Assembly (NCBI RefSeq): GCF_048282545.1
Contig: NZ_CP182485.1
Location: 2,356,001-2,420,000 of the forward strand
Source: Opacimonas immobilis
GTDB taxonomy: Bacteria; Pseudomonadota; Gammaproteobacteria; Enterobacterales; Alteromonadaceae
DNA length: 64,000 bases
Direction: 5' to 3'
Both the position numbers and the translations under genes were made by a program. How positions within the stretch are numbered: position 1 is the first letter of the stretch; the number at the start of each line of letters is the position of its first letter. Positions 55,011 to 63,836 of the stretch are shown one piece after another. The notes beneath the pieces were generated by a model. It was given only the letters and a program-made list of their open reading frames with translations. It had not been told where the DNA came from and searched no databases.

Positions 55011-57802
55011 TATGTTTCTACCTTTGGTCTTTCAGGCGTTGAGAGCTTACCCAAATGCGCCAAGATTAATAAGGTTGCCCCAACCACTGTTAAATACACA
55101 CCTAAATCGAATATCAGGGCACTCGCTAATTCAATTTCGCCAATCACTGGAATGTCAAAATAATCGAACCAAGTCGTCATAAATGGGTAGCCGAAGCCCC
55201 AGCTTGCGACCCCAGTAAAGGCAGCGATTAATACCCCCAAGGCAATGAGATTTTGATAATCGACTTTCACTCGTGGTTTGACCCATTCGACGCCATGGGC
55301 AATATACTGCTGAATAATGGCGATAGAGGTTATTAGGCCAGCAATAAAACCACCGCCTGGTAAGTTGTGACCTCGTAAGAAGATATAGAATGAGACAAGT
55401 AACGCCAGCGGTAACAATGCCTGCGATATCATCGACAAAATAACAGGGTGACGGTCAGTTGACCAAGGACGACCCTTGACATCTGTCGTCGGCATGGCGA
55501 GTTTAATCCGCGCCATTAATTTGAAAATACCTAAGGCAGCAATCCCTAGCACGAGAATCTCGCCCAAGGTGTCTAAGCCACGAAAGTCCACCAATATAAC
55601 ATTGACGGCATTGGTGCCACCACCACCGGTTTTACTGTTGGCAAGATAGAAATCAGAGATACTGTCTAACGGTTGAGTGATAAAAATATAATTAATCGTC
55701 GCAACCAAACCACCTAAGGCAGCCGCAATGCCCAAATCTCTCACCACGCGACTGGGTGAACTTTCTGATGGTGTTTTTTTAGGTAAGAAAAATAATGCCA
55801 GCATCAACAAGATAACTGTGGCCACCTCAACAGACAATTGGGTAAGCGCCAAATCCGGAGCGGAAAGACGAGCGAATGATACAGAAACTATCAAACCGAC
55901 AACTGATATCGCAATCAGTGCCATCAACCTTTGGCGATGAAATACCACTGTGGCAATGGCTGCAAGACACATAATGACCGCAGCCGAAATTTCAATTCCA
56001 GAAATCGGTTGCATTCGCTCAATCACAAAATCATTTTGAAAATCAAACAAAGGTCGAGCAATCAAAACAATTGTGAATATCAACAATGCCGCCACATAGC
56101 GTTGCAAAGAACCGCTATCAAACATTGCATAAAAGTGTTCTGCTGTATTGACAATACGCTGAACAGCACCTTCGAATATGTGTTTTGCATCCGTTTCCAT
56201 AAATTGTGATTGGAATCGATACAGATGACTGCGATAGGCATAAACGATCAAACCACCACTTATCGCAATGGCACTCATAAGCAAGGGTAAATTAAACCCG
56301 TGCCAGATGGCTAGACTGTAATAAGGTAGCTCTTCGACACGTAATACCGATGTTGCTGCAACAGCTAGAAAATCTCCGACCATAAACGCAGGGAAAATAC
56401 CGACTGCGATACACAAGATGACCAATATCTCGATTGGCACCTTCATAACGCGCGGCGGTTCATGGGGGGTCTTAGGCAGATCGATTGGCTCGCCATTAAA
56501 AAACACGTCATGAATAAAGCGCATCGAATACGCAACAGAAAATATGCCTGCTAAAGTAGCTAAAACAGGGATCATCCAAGATAAAAAGCCAAATGCGTGC
56601 TGGTGCAGCGTTTCAGCTAAGAACATTTCTTTGGACAGAAAACCGTTAAATAAGGGTACCCCCGCCATTGAAGCCGCTGCGACCATTGCCAGTGTTGCAG
56701 TGTATGGCATAAACCGCCACAATCCATTGAGTTTGCGCATATCACGCGTGCCAGACTCGTGATCAATAATACCAGCGGCCATAAACAACGAGGCCTTGAA
56801 TACGGCATGGTTCATAATATGAAACAGGGCTGCAACGGCTGCGAGTCGGGTATCTAAACCAAGCAACAGAGTAATTAAACCCAAATGAGAAATTGTAGAG
56901 TAAGCCAATAACCCTTTTAGATCATGCTTAAATAGCGCAACATAAGCGCCTAATAGTAAGGTTATTAAGCCTGCTGATGTCACTATTAAGAACCACATAT
57001 CCGTGCCTGCAAGGACAGGATAGAGGCGTGCCATCAAGAAGATTCCTGCTTTTACCATGGTCGCAGAATGCAAATAGGCACTTACTGGTGTAGGAGCTGC
57101 CATGGCATGAGGCAACCAAAAATGAAATGGGAATTGTGCTGACTTAGTGAACGCACCTAGTAATACTAAGATTAAAATAACTGGATACAGAGCATGGCTG
57201 GTCAACAAATCTCCGCTCGCCAAAATAACCGATAATTCGTAACTTCCGACCACTTGCCCTATCAGCAGTAATCCTGCAAGCAAAGCAAGCCCGCCTGCGC
57301 CGGTAATGGTCAGCGCCATACGAGCACCTTTGCGCGACTCAGATTTATGACCCCAGTAACTGATCAGCAAGAACGAGCTGATGCTTGTCACTTCCCATGC
57401 CATCCACATTTGCAAAACATTGTTGGACAATACGATGGAAAGCATTGCGGTCATGAATAAGATTAAATAGCCATAAAATCGTCCAGTGGCCTCTTTATCT
57501 GAAAGGTAATAACTTGCGTACAATATAATCAGTAAACCAATACCTAAGATCAGCAGCGCAAACATTAACGCGAGTCCATCAAGGTGCATTGATAAGGTAA
57601 GGCCAGCAGCAGGGATCCACTCTAAATACTCGACAATGCGCTCACCTGCGATGACGTTATCAATTAGCGAGCACACATACACAAATCCTATTGCAGGAGG
57701 AAGCATAGTACTTAAGGTATTGATAGCGCGACCAAAACGTTCGGTCATAAGAGGAACTAAGGCGCCGAACAGCAGCAATGCCACTACGGTGAACAAACTC
57801 AT
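55010..57802 (-). CDS. mnhA: Fused Na+(K+)/H+ antiporter subunits A and B
   Basis: 930 residues. Positions about 1-600 form the NuoL-like MrpA antiporter core, with FHFWLPHAMAAPTPVSAYLH (about 227-246) and LLAYSTISHLG. About 610-780 is the MrpA C-terminal/MbhD-type part with LSVEVATVILLMLALFFLP. The last about 140 residues (FYIFLRGHNLPGGGFIAGLI) are subunit B. Head of the six-gene operon. SD AGGAG about ten bases before ATG. Moves protons against sodium or potassium for pH and salt balance. Confidence 0.95.
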   Translation of the reverse strand: MSLFTVVALLLFGALVPLMTERFGRAINTLSTMLPPAIGFVYVCSLIDNVIAGERIVEYLEWIPAAGLTLSMHLDGLALMFALLILGIGLLIILYASYYLSDKEATGRFYGYLILFMTAMLSIVLSNNVLQMWMAWEVTSISSFLLISYWGHKSESRKGARMALTITGAGGLALLAGLLLIGQVVGSYELSVILASGDLLTSHALYPVILILVLLGAFTKSAQFPFHFWLPHAMAAPTPVSAYLHSATMVKAGIFLMARLYPVLAGTDMWFLIVTSAGLITLLLGAYVALFKHDLKGLLAYSTISHLGLITLLLGLDTRLAAVAALFHIMNHAVFKASLFMAAGIIDHESGTRDMRKLNGLWRFMPYTATLAMVAAASMAGVPLFNGFLSKEMFLAETLHQHAFGFLSWMIPVLATLAGIFSVAYSMRFIHDVFFNGEPIDLPKTPHEPPRVMKVPIEILVILCIAVGIFPAFMVGDFLAVAATSVLRVEELPYYSLAIWHGFNLPLLMSAIAISGGLIVYAYRSHLYRFQSQFMETDAKHIFEGAVQRIVNTAEHFYAMFDSGSLQRYVAALLIFTIVLIARPLFDFQNDFVIERMQPISGIEISAAVIMCLAAIATVVFHRQRLMALIAISVVGLIVSVSFARLSAPDLALTQLSVEVATVILLMLALFFLPKKTPSESSPSRVVRDLGIAAALGGLVATINYIFITQPLDSISDFYLANSKTGGGGTNAVNVILVDFRGLDTLGEILVLGIAALGIFKLMARIKLAMPTTDVKGRPWSTDRHPVILSMISQALLPLALLVSFYIFLRGHNLPGGGFIAGLITSIAIIQQYIAHGVEWVKPRVKVDYQNLIALGVLIAAFTGVASWGFGYPFMTTWFDYFDIPVIGEIELASALIFDLGVYLTVVGATLLILAHLGKLSTPERPKVET

Positions 57803-58033
57803 CTTGTATCCTTACTCCTTGTTGAAGGCTTTTTTATAGTTATCAATAGTTAATTATACGATGGTCTTATGTAATAAAGATTACCGATAATTGACGAAAA
57901 AGTGAAATCCTTTTTGCTTGAAAAGGTACTTGCATTAAGGCATTGAACTTATTGATTAATATCGGGGAGAGGATGAAACCTGAGTAAAAAATAATTTTCC
58001 TCAGGTTTCAAACCAGTTAATGTAAAATTATTT
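57803..58033. other. Regulatory region upstream of the Mrp operon with a strong inverted repeat
   Basis: 231 bases between the nadA stop and the mnhA start. TGAAACCTGAG (57974-57984) and CTCAGGTTTCA (58000-58010) are perfect 11-bp arms with a 15-base AT-rich loop, 24 bases beyond the nadA stop. It may end the nadA transcript, although no T run follows the stem. Nearer mnhA a TATAAT lies at 57853-57858 (minus), but I find no good -35. Confidence 0.5.
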
Positions 58034-59074
58034 TTAGTTTTGTAAGCTGGCGGCGAAATCTAGCATTCGGTTTAGAGAACGCAAAGCCCCCTGGCGAACC
58101 GTTTCTTCTACTTGTATTTCGTGACCATTATTATCAGTTAGAGACTGATATATTGCCTCTAGTCCGTTCATCGCCATCCAAGGACAATGCGCACAGCTTT
58201 TACACGTCGCACCATTACCGGCGGTGGGCGCTTCAATTAGTATTTTACCCGGAGCTTGTTGTTGCATTTTATAAAAAATACCGCGGTCAGTTGCTACAAT
58301 AAATTCAGAATTATCCATCGCTTGAGCCGCTTTGATTAGCTGCGATGTAGATCCTACCGCATCCGCCATTGCCACAACACTCGCTGGAGATTCTGGGTGG
58401 ACCAACAGAGCAGCATTGGGATAAACATTTTGTAAATCGCGAATGCCTTGCGCTGAGAACTCATCATGAACAATGCATTCACCTTGCCACATAAGCATTT
58501 CAGCACCCGTTTGCTTTTGAATATAACTGCCTAGGTGTCGGTCTGGCCCCCAGATAATCTGATGCCCTTCACTGTCAAGATGCTCAACAATCTCAAGCGC
58601 AATTGATGATGTAACAATCCAATCCGCGCGTGCTTTGACTGCAGCAGAAGTATTGGCATAAACAACCACGGTATGATCCGGGTGGGCATCACAAAACTCA
58701 GTAAATTCTTTTTCTGGGCAGCCCAAATCCAATGAACAAGTTGCTTCAAGTGTTGGCATTAAAACCGTTTTTTCTGGGCTTAAGATCTTTGCTGTCTCGC
58801 CCATAAAGCGAACACCTGCGACAATTAACGTCTGCTCTTGTGCATCACGGCCAAAGCGAGCCATCTCAAGTGAATCTGCCACATAGCCACCGGTTTCTTC
58901 GGCCAAGGCTTGAATTTCAGGATCAGTGTAATAGTGCGCGACAATGACGGCATTGCGTTCATTTAAAAGACGTTTGATTGCGTCTTTTAAAAATATTGCA
59001 CGCTCTGTTGAAAGCGCTGTTGGCTTTTCTGGAAACGGATATTCAATTGGGGCAACTCTTAAGGCTTCAGTCAT
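58034..59074 (-). CDS. nadA: Quinolinate synthase A
   Basis: Fe-S enzyme that makes quinolinate from iminoaspartate and dihydroxyacetone phosphate for NAD. From ATG at 59074 it has 346 residues, near E. coli (347), with APIEYPFPEKP at the N-terminus as in homologues. An ATG nine codons earlier (59101) would leave TATAAT (59104-59109) too close to serve. Cluster ligands: the LEATCSLDLGC region (about 104-114), GECIVHDEF, and CKSCAHCPW near the C-terminus. Neighbours tRNA-Lys and cpoB as in E. coli. Confidence 0.94.
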   Translation of the reverse strand: MTEALRVAPIEYPFPEKPTALSTERAIFLKDAIKRLLNERNAVIVAHYYTDPEIQALAEETGGYVADSLEMARFGRDAQEQTLIVAGVRFMGETAKILSPEKTVLMPTLEATCSLDLGCPEKEFTEFCDAHPDHTVVVYANTSAAVKARADWIVTSSIALEIVEHLDSEGHQIIWGPDRHLGSYIQKQTGAEMLMWQGECIVHDEFSAQGIRDLQNVYPNAALLVHPESPASVVAMADAVGSTSQLIKAAQAMDNSEFIVATDRGIFYKMQQQAPGKILIEAPTAGNGATCKSCAHCPWMAMNGLEAIYQSLTDNNGHEIQVEETVRQGALRSLNRMLDFAASLQN

Positions 59075-59162
59075 GGCATCTATTAATGAATTTGTATGCA
59101 AGTATTATAAATGTCTAGTAGAACAAAAACCAGAGTCAATAGTTTGGGTTATACTAATAGGC

Positions 59163-59341
59163 CGTGCTGGATTACCTCGGGCTCCTGCCCTCGCCGCTTC
59201 GCGGTGCCTACGGCAGTGCCAAAACGTTCCTGACGTTTTGGTCGAAAACAGCTTCGCTGGTTCAGTAATCCAGCTTCTGGATCTAAGCATTGTAACGATT
59301 GATTGGAAATTTGAACAAGGTTCTTCGAAAGAATGGTGGGT
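59163..59341 (-). repeat. Tandem repeat unit 1 (179 bp) with tRNA-Lys tail and structured element
   Basis: Identical over all 179 bases to 59342-59520. Read on the minus strand, the unit has a spacer, a 109-bp element (59166-59274) bounded by GCTGGATTAC and GTAATCCAGC, and the last bases of a tRNA-Lys gene. Internal hairpins: 59219-59227 with 59233-59241 (9 bp), plus four 4-bp stems with small loops (59079-range excluded; at 59179-59190, 59194-59204, 59105+100 to 59215, 59249-59259). Left edge lacks the full CCA tail. Confidence 0.85.
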
Positions 59342-59520
59342 CGTGCTGGATTACCTCGGGCTCCTGCCCTCGCCGCTTCGCGGTGCCTACGGCAGTGCCA
59401 AAACGTTCCTGACGTTTTGGTCGAAAACAGCTTCGCTGGTTCAGTAATCCAGCTTCTGGATCTAAGCATTGTAACGATTGATTGGAAATTTGAACAAGGT
59501 TCTTCGAAAGAATGGTGGGT
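59342..59520 (-). repeat. Tandem repeat unit 2 (179 bp), abutting tRNA-Lys
   Basis: Second exact copy; its structured element is 59345-59453. The unit runs into the 3' end of the tRNA-Lys gene. TGGTGGGTCGTGCTGGATT (19 bases, starting 59334) occurs before this copy and again at 59513-59531 as the true tRNA 3' end. The sequence therefore looks like tRNA-Lys genes whose 5' two thirds were replaced by the element, or an insertion using the T-arm as target. No open reading frame here looks coding. Confidence 0.85.
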
Positions 59521-59588
59521 CGTGCTGGATTCGAACCAGCGACCAATTGATTAAAAGTCAACTGCTCTACCAGCTGAGCTAACGACCC
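59513..59588 (-). tRNA. tRNA-Lys (UUU)
   Basis: 76 bases including the encoded CCA (59513-59515). Acceptor stem GGGTCGT/ACGACCC, D-arm AGCTCAGCTGGTAGAGC, anticodon loop CTTTTAA (anticodon UUU), T-arm GCTGGTTCGAATCCAGC. Complete cloverleaf. Second of two identical copies transcribed from the promoter at 59721-59757. Its 3' end is where the tandem repeat begins. Confidence 0.97.
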
Positions 59589-59612
59589 ACAATAGGAATG
59601 CTATGAGAAGAT

Positions 59613-59688
59613 TGGTGGGTCGTGCTGGATTCGAACCAGCGACCAATTGATTAAAAGTCAACTGCTCTACCAGCTGAGCTAACGACCC
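59613..59688 (-). tRNA. tRNA-Lys (UUU)
   Basis: Identical 76-base copy of the neighbouring tRNA-Lys, with encoded CCA (59613-59615), separated from it by 24 bases. The position between cpoB and nadA corresponds to the lysine and valine tRNA cluster of E. coli. Here only lysine copies remain. Confidence 0.97.
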
Positions 59689-59699
59689 AATCTTCGTCG

Positions 59700-59757
59700 G
59701 TTGCTTAAGTCTCTAAGCAACGGGCGCATATAATACTGAATCTGGGGAATTGTGCAA
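59700..59757 (-). promoter_or_regulatory. tRNA promoter with GC-rich discriminator and leader hairpin
   Basis: Minus strand: TTGCAC (59752-59757), 16-base spacer, TATTAT (59730-59735), then GCGCCCG (59721-59727), a GC-rich discriminator typical of stringently controlled tRNA promoters. Just past the predicted start is a perfect 8-bp hairpin, GTTGCTTA/TAAGCAAC (59700-59707 with 59714-59721), which lies in the tRNA leader. Confidence 0.7.
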
Positions 59758-59779
59758 TAAAAAATTGCAGTTTAATGAC

Positions 59780-59822
59780 AAAAATAAAGAGTATGAGCGG
59801 TTTTCACACAAAACCACTCATA
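59780..59822 (-). terminator. Intrinsic terminator of the tol-pal-cpoB operon
   Basis: A 13-bp stem, 59792-59804 with 59810-59822, has a five-base loop and one G-T pair, followed on the minus strand by CTCTTTATTTTT. It lies 11 bases past the cpoB stop, separating cpoB from the tRNA promoter. Confidence 0.85.
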
Positions 59823-59833
59823 ACTGCCTAATT

Positions 59834-60625
59834 TTACAACAAGTTCAATTGCTCCTGAGACATCTTAGCGAAGGTCGTATCAGGATAAGATTGAATAACT
59901 TGGTTAAGATATGCACGAGCCTGAGAGACATTGCCCTGGTTTTTCTCTATTATGCCCAATTTCATTGTAACATCCGGCACTTTATTCGATTCTGGATATT
60001 TCTCAATGAGGGTAGCAAAGTGCAACTTCGCTTTCTCCCAGCTTTTTTCGTTATAGAATATTTGTCCAAGCCAATAATGTGCATTTGGTTTAAAACGTGA
60101 GTTTGGATATTCTACAGCAAAAGCTTCAAGCGCAGGTACCGCAGCTGCAGTGTTGCGCTGTTGTAGGATCAAGTTTACCGCAGCCTTATATGCAGCTTCC
60201 TCACCTTCTACCCCAACTGGGCTAACTGTTGATGCAGCAGCAGGAGTATCTTGAACAACTGGTGTTGATGTTGCCGCTATAGGACGTTGAACAGTTAACT
60301 CATCCGCTTGCTCTTGTAATGTTTGCGACTGCACGTCAAACGCTAATAACAATTCTCGCTGACGTTGCAAAATCTTTTCAATTTGAAAGTTCTGTTCTTC
60401 AATCTTCCCGCGAATTTGACTCAATTCATCTTGGAGCTCAGTGATTTGCTCTTGAACACGTTGCTGACTTCGCGTACGGGAATTGACAACACGCTCTAGA
60501 TTAGCCACTTTTTCGGCTAACCCTTGATCGTTGAGATTCACAACAGGCGCTTGTGCAAACACAGGCGCACTGTTTATGAGTATTATGGCGCCTACCATGG
60601 CACCTAGACTACGATATTTTTCCAT
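59834..60625 (-). CDS. cpoB: Cell division coordinator CpoB
   Basis: 263 residues (E. coli 263). Signal peptide about 1-25 ending FAQA. Coiled-coil trimerisation region about 40-100, Ala/Pro/Val linker, then TPR repeats (about 140-263) with AYKAAVNLILQQRN, YWLGQIFYNEKSWEKAK and ARAYLNQVIQSYPDT. CpoB links Tol energy state to PBP1B peptidoglycan synthesis at the septum. Last gene of the operon; hairpin terminator follows. Confidence 0.95.
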   Translation of the reverse strand: MEKYRSLGAMVGAIILINSAPVFAQAPVVNLNDQGLAEKVANLERVVNSRTRSQQRVQEQITELQDELSQIRGKIEEQNFQIEKILQRQRELLLAFDVQSQTLQEQADELTVQRPIAATSTPVVQDTPAAASTVSPVGVEGEEAAYKAAVNLILQQRNTAAAVPALEAFAVEYPNSRFKPNAHYWLGQIFYNEKSWEKAKLHFATLIEKYPESNKVPDVTMKLGIIEKNQGNVSQARAYLNQVIQSYPDTTFAKMSQEQLNLL

Positions 60626-60653
60626 TATCCATTACCTCATAAATGGAGGTTGT

Positions 60654-61217
60654 TTAATACACCACGACCGCACGGCGGTTCTGCGCAAAAGCGTACTCAG
60701 ATGCGCCGCTTACCGCTGGTTTTTCTTCACCAAAAGACACCACTGAAATCTGTGATGCACTGACGCCAGCGTTCAACAAATAAGTTTCAACTGCTTGTGC
60801 GCGACGCTCGCCTAAGGCAATGTTGTATTCAGGTGTACCACGACTGTCAGTATGACCTTGAATGACGACCGATTGGTCAGAATGTTTAACCAAAAACGCA
60901 GCATGCTTATCTAACGTCGCATAAAATTCTGCACGTATAGTTGAGCGATCGAAGTCAAAATACACAGTTTGTTCAGCTTGTAATGCTTCACGTTCTTGCT
61001 TAACAACTTCTTCTGCGCGTTGTAAACGTGCCGCAGCTTCAGCTTGAACGCGTTGTGCATTCGCTTCCTCAGCGGCTTTTTGCGCAGCAGCTTGCTCAGC
61101 GGCGATGCGATTGCGTTCTGCTGCGAGCTCTTCCTCGGATGGACCAGATGTACAAGCCATTAAGGTCATAACTGGAACAGCAATTAAAACTGAACGAAGT
61201 GTGTTTGAAAGTTTCAT
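60654..61217 (-). CDS. pal: Peptidoglycan-associated lipoprotein
   Basis: 187 residues (E. coli 173). Lipobox LMAC gives lipidated Cys near 22. An Ala/Glu/Arg-rich helical stretch (about 30-80) is longer than in E. coli. The OmpA-like domain (about 84-187) starts VYFDFDRSTI and has GHTDSRGTPEYN and ALGERRA for peptidoglycan binding. Holds the outer membrane to the cell wall with TolB. Confidence 0.96.
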   Translation of the reverse strand: MKLSNTLRSVLIAVPVMTLMACTSGPSEEELAAERNRIAAEQAAAQKAAEEANAQRVQAEAAARLQRAEEVVKQEREALQAEQTVYFDFDRSTIRAEFYATLDKHAAFLVKHSDQSVVIQGHTDSRGTPEYNIALGERRAQAVETYLLNAGVSASQISVVSFGEEKPAVSGASEYAFAQNRRAVVVY

Positions 61218-61249
61218 AAAGTTTCCTTGTTTAAGTATTTTATTCTCTA

Positions 61250-62608
61250 TTACATTAAAAATGGCGACCAGCTGGGTGCTTTAATTTGCCCCTCAACGGC
61301 AGGTAGTCTTGCCTTAAAACGACCATCTAGTGATACTAAAGACAAAACTTGTTGTCCTTCGTGCAAGGCACTATAAATAATCATACTACCATTGGGCGCC
61401 AAACTTGGGGATTCATCAAGGTATGTGGTTGTTAACACCTGCAATGCACCGTCCTGCAAATTCTGTCTAGCGATATGGTAATTCCCCTGAGTGCGATTCA
61501 CTAATACAAGTTCTCGACCATCGGGAGAAATAGTACCACCTAAATTCATCTCCCCTTCAAAGGTTAAGCGTTTAACGCGCTTGTTTGATAAATCTACTCT
61601 ATAAATCTGAGGTTTACCACCCCTTTCGGAACTAAATATTAACGATTGACCATCTGGTGACCAGGCTGGCTCGGTATCTATCGCGCGATGCTTTGTCACT
61701 CGAGTAAGCTTTCTAGTCGCAATATCCATAACGTATATTTCCGGATTACCATCTTTCGATAGCACCATCGCTAATTGTTTACCATCTGGTGAGAAGCGTG
61801 GTGCCCCATTGATCCCTGGAAAGTCCGTCAACTTTACACGTTGAGTGGTGTATATATCTTGGATAAATATCTGAGGACGTCCATTTTCAAAGCTGACGTA
61901 TGCAAGCTTTTCCCCATCAGGCGACCAAGAGGGCGACATCAAAGGTTCATCCGATGACAACAAACGAAACGCATTTTCACCATCATAATCAGAGACAACC
62001 AGCTGATAAGGACGAGGCTCGGTATTGCGGTCTTTGACGACCACATAGGCAATACGCGTTAAAAATGCGCCCTTTTGACCAGTGAGTTTTTCATAAATGA
62101 CATCTGCGATACGGTGCGCAAATTGACGAAATTCAGAACCCGAAACCGTCAATGAGCGAGCGGCAATGACATGAGTTCGACTTTGCACTAACTGACCATC
62201 ACGTAATGACTGACCTTCTAAAGCAGCTTGTGAACCGCGTAACGTATCAATCACTTCGTAATCGATGCGATAGCGCTGATTACCCGTTTCAGTCACTGAG
62301 CCGACTACAATCGTATTAATGCCTTTATCGACCCAAGTATCGTAATCGACTTCGCTGTCCGTATTGGGAAACTGTGGCATTTGTGCCATGCTGACAGGGT
62401 TGAACTTGCCCGAGCGACGCAAATCAGCAATGACTACATCAGTGATTTCACCGGGGAAAAATCCTTCCCCTTCAAACTTAAAAGGGACGACTGCTATTGG
62501 TGTCGCATTATCAACACCCTCAGTAATAATAATATTGAGCTGTGCTTGAGAATAGGCAGATAATACTGCGTTTACCAGACAAAAAAGGGATAGCCAAAAT
62601 CGTTTCAT
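61250..62608 (-). CDS. tolB: Tol-Pal system protein TolB
   Basis: 452 residues. Signal peptide 1-23 (ends AQA), N-terminal domain, then a beta-propeller with repeated SPDG/SPSWSPDG units, for example LMSPSWSPDGEKLAYVSF and GAPRFSPDGKQLAMVL. Periplasmic partner of Pal and TolA. The start shares one base with the tolA stop. Confidence 0.97.
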   Translation of the reverse strand: MKRFWLSLFCLVNAVLSAYSQAQLNIIITEGVDNATPIAVVPFKFEGEGFFPGEITDVVIADLRRSGKFNPVSMAQMPQFPNTDSEVDYDTWVDKGINTIVVGSVTETGNQRYRIDYEVIDTLRGSQAALEGQSLRDGQLVQSRTHVIAARSLTVSGSEFRQFAHRIADVIYEKLTGQKGAFLTRIAYVVVKDRNTEPRPYQLVVSDYDGENAFRLLSSDEPLMSPSWSPDGEKLAYVSFENGRPQIFIQDIYTTQRVKLTDFPGINGAPRFSPDGKQLAMVLSKDGNPEIYVMDIATRKLTRVTKHRAIDTEPAWSPDGQSLIFSSERGGKPQIYRVDLSNKRVKRLTFEGEMNLGGTISPDGRELVLVNRTQGNYHIARQNLQDGALQVLTTTYLDESPSLAPNGSMIIYSALHEGQQVLSLVSLDGRFKARLPAVEGQIKAPSWSPFLM

Positions 62609-63408
62609 TACTGCTCTACCGTTAAGTTGATATTTTTTAATTCCGCAAATACCGCAGGGTCCCGTGAAACTGGTAAGTTGCTCGGTTTATACACTGCCGT
62701 TATTGCCGCTCGACACAGTGCATCATCCCCAGATAATACATCGACTTTTAACACAACACCACCGATGCCTAAACGAATATTTAAGCGACAACTCTTGCCC
62801 CGAAATGCATCATTGGTAATAAGATTACGCTGAATAGTCGCTTTTATTAAGGCCGCATAGCGTTGTTTTTCACTTAATACTTTTTGTTGTTCAGCTTTCT
62901 TAATTTTAGCCTGCTCGGCAGCCAAAGCCTCTCGTAAAGCCTCATCCGCTTTGGCTTGTTCAGCCTTGCGTTTGGCTTCTGCCTCAGCCTTTGTACGTGC
63001 TTCTTTTTCCTTTTGCAAACGCTCTTGCTCTCTACGCTCTGCTTCCTCACGCTTGCGTTTCGCTGCCTCTGCCGCTTTACGCTCTAACTCACGTTGTTCC
63101 GTTTTGCGCTTTGCTTCCTGTGCCTTTTTGTCCTTCTCAGCTTTGCGACGTGCCTCTTGCGCACGTTGTTTGCGCGCTTGCTCAAGGAGTTGTTGCCTTT
63201 GCTGCTCATCATATCGGGCTTGCGTTACCTCAGGAGAAACAAAGCTAGCGTTGATTACGCTAGGTTGTGCCTCAACGGGTATTTCTAGCGGTTTACTATC
63301 GATACTAAAACCGACGCTCGCTACGAGTAACACCAGTAACAAAAGATGAAAGAGTACAGAGAATCCCCAATCTGAATATAACCAGGTTTGCCACTTATTC
63401 GCTTGCAT
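62608..63408 (-). CDS. tolA: Tol-Pal system protein TolA
   Basis: 266 residues, shorter than E. coli (421). Membrane helix about 14-34, an extremely charged coiled coil about 60-185 with KAEKDKKAQEAKRKTEQ style repeats, then a C-terminal globular domain (about 190-266) with SCRLNIRLGIGGVVLKV. It spans the periplasm and takes energy from TolQR. The coil of about 125 residues is roughly half the E. coli domain II, so the reach would be shorter. Confidence 0.96.
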   Translation of the reverse strand: MQANKWQTWLYSDWGFSVLFHLLLLVLLVASVGFSIDSKPLEIPVEAQPSVINASFVSPEVTQARYDEQQRQQLLEQARKQRAQEARRKAEKDKKAQEAKRKTEQRELERKAAEAAKRKREEAERREQERLQKEKEARTKAEAEAKRKAEQAKADEALREALAAEQAKIKKAEQQKVLSEKQRYAALIKATIQRNLITNDAFRGKSCRLNIRLGIGGVVLKVDVLSGDDALCRAAITAVYKPSNLPVSRDPAVFAELKNINLTVEQ

Positions 63409-63836
63409 CAGTTGGTTTTAGGCTCCGTCATTAACCCGACAGACGGTACGCCTGCATTTTGCAAAACCACCATGAGTTCAACGATTTTTTCATATTGCAC
63501 TTGACCGTCAGCTTTTATATATACCGGTCTTGCTGGGTTACTCTCCAGCTCAAATTGCACTATGGTTTGCATATCCGGTCGTGTTATTGGGCTTTTGGGA
63601 TCGTCACCAACATTGAGATAATATAAACCTTGTGCATCCATGGTCGCGATCAAAGGGTCGACCTCCGCATCTTCCACAATCTTGGCATCCGCATCAGGTA
63701 AATCGACATCAACGCCTTGCGTAACCAAAGGAGCGGTCACCATAAAAATGATTAATAGCACCAACATCACGTCGATATAAGGTACAACGTTCATTTCTGC
63801 AACGGGCTTACGCCGTTTGCGTACGTACATGGTCAT
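63408..63836 (-). CDS. tolR: Tol-Pal system protein TolR
   Basis: 142 residues (E. coli 142). Membrane helix about 20-39; conserved D22 in PYIDVMLVLLIIFMV carries the proton-path residue. Periplasmic C-terminal domain has VYIKADGQVQYEKIVELM. Overlaps tolA by one base and tolQ by four. Confidence 0.97.
   Translation of the reverse strand: MTMYVRKRRKPVAEMNVVPYIDVMLVLLIIFMVTAPLVTQGVDVDLPDADAKIVEDAEVDPLIATMDAQGLYYLNVGDDPKSPITRPDMQTIVQFELESNPARPVYIKADGQVQYEKIVELMVVLQNAGVPSVGLMTEPKTN

Noticed and set aside
59163..59520. CRISPR-like array
   Set aside because: Only two units of 179 bases, identical throughout with no variable spacers and no cas genes nearby.
59149..59561. Open frames of 60-170 codons across the tandem repeat
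   Set aside because: They arise from the structured repeat, repeat themselves exactly, run through a tRNA gene and resemble no protein family.
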